A stretch of DNA of 5,781 nt from Bacteroidota bacterium. Lineage in GTDB: Bacteria > Bacteroidota > Bacteroidia > Chitinophagales > Chitinophagaceae. Under the pieces are notes generated by a model that worked only from the letters and a program-made list of their open reading frames with translations, ran no database searches and was not told where the DNA came from. Within the stretch, counting starts at the first letter, position 1. Each line of letters begins with the position of its first letter. Location: positions 1 through 5,781 of the forward strand of contig JAEWDG010000204.1 of NCBI GenBank assembly GCA_023390215.1, in the 5' to 3' direction. Shown here one piece after another: positions 5,361 through 5,781 of this stretch. A program made the translations under genes and the position numbers.

Positions 5361-5781
5361 ATGAAAAAATTTACACTGATTGTTGCCCTCATCTTTGGAG
5401 TATTTTCGGTTTCATTCGGGCAGATTGAAAACCCTGTGAAATGGGAATATACAGCCAGAAAAATATCAGACAAGACCTACGAAATTCACCTCACTGCTGT
5501 GATTGATGCTAACTGGCATGTGTATGCGCAGGAGGCCGGAGAAGGCCCTGAACCCACAACAATCAAATTCACCGCGAATCCCCTGGTTAAAAGAGAGGGG
5601 AAAGTAAAAGAAATAGGCAAACTGGAATCTGCTTATGATCCTAACTTCCGGTCAACATTAAGGTATTACGCGCAGAAAGTAGATTTTGTTCAGAAAGTAA
5701 AAACCAAAACAGCTGCCAATACCATCGTAAACGGAACCATCACGTATATGGTATGCAACGACAGGAAATGTCTTCCCCCGA
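5361..5781 (+). CDS. Secreted DsbD alpha-type (thiol:disulfide interchange N-terminal) domain protein, 5' part
   Basis: The gene is cut by the window edge after 140 complete codons plus one base. Residues 1-20 are a signal peptide (MKKFTLIVALIFGVFSVSFG) with likely cleavage before Gln21. The mature part, beginning IENPVKWEYTARKISDKTY, has the immunoglobulin-like build of the DsbD N-terminal (DsbD alpha) domain: HLTAVIDANWHVYAQ (43-57), GPEPTTIKF (62-70), and finally TYMVCNDRKCLPP (128-140). The pair Cys132/Cys137 in CX4C followed by LPP matches the redox-active cysteines that pass electrons from the membrane part of DsbD to periplasmic partners. Whether a membrane DsbD beta and a thioredoxin domain follow cannot be seen; Bacteroidota also have short proteins with this domain alone. 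ATG 5361 is preferred to ATG 5352 because it gives a classical MKK signal-peptide start. It has its own -7 box. Confidence 0.85.
   Translation, partial: MKKFTLIVALIFGVFSVSFGQIENPVKWEYTARKISDKTYEIHLTAVIDANWHVYAQEAGEGPEPTTIKFTANPLVKREGKVKEIGKLESAYDPNFRSTLRYYAQKVDFVQKVKTKTAANTIVNGTITYMVCNDRKCLPP

Overview
The window looks like an ordinary chromosomal segment from a member of the Bacteroidota, most likely a Chitinophagaceae/Sphingobacteriia-type genome. The evidence is the protein families present (a Bacteroidota-style ABC-2 exporter pair, a DUF6427-like membrane protein, a DsbD alpha-type secreted domain), the lack of clear Shine-Dalgarno sequences, and exact copies of the Bacteroidota sigma-70 '-7' box TAnnTTTG just before three genes. 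The taxon is an inference from family knowledge; no 16S or other marker gene is present.

Layout, left to right. (1) 1-983, plus strand: the last 50 codons of an ABC transporter ATPase, then after 5 bases its ABC-2 membrane subunit; together they form one exporter operon. (2) 936-1934, minus strand: an extended short-chain dehydrogenase/epimerase of the TIGR01777/YfcH type, whose 3' end runs 48 bases into the permease gene. (3) 1935-2009: a 75-base divergent promoter region. (4) 2010-3524, plus strand: a secreted protein of unknown function with recurring beta-strand blocks that suggest a propeller fold, interrupted by a very tyrosine-rich insert. (5) 3562-4539: a GTG-started polytopic membrane protein, DUF6427-like. 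(6) 4574-5248: purQ, the glutaminase subunit of FGAM synthase in purine synthesis. (7) 5249-5360: a 112-base gap with a 12-base palindrome, a TTAACA direct repeat, a small hairpin and a -7 box. (8) 5361-5781: the start of a secreted DsbD alpha-type domain protein, cut by the window edge.

Only the two ABC genes clearly work together. The plus-strand genes from 2010 onward lie close together, but most have their own -7-like box, and their functions (secreted unknown, membrane unknown, purine synthesis, periplasmic redox) share no pathway. They read as neighbouring independently transcribed genes rather than one functional operon.

I see no convincing new system, mobile element, CRISPR array, tRNA or rRNA. 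No gene-free stretch exceeds 300 bases. The most interesting items are the tyrosine-rich insert in the unknown secreted protein, the convergent overlap at 936-983, the two-class spacing of -7 boxes to start codons (with possible leaderless starts), and the repeat structure before the DsbD-like gene.
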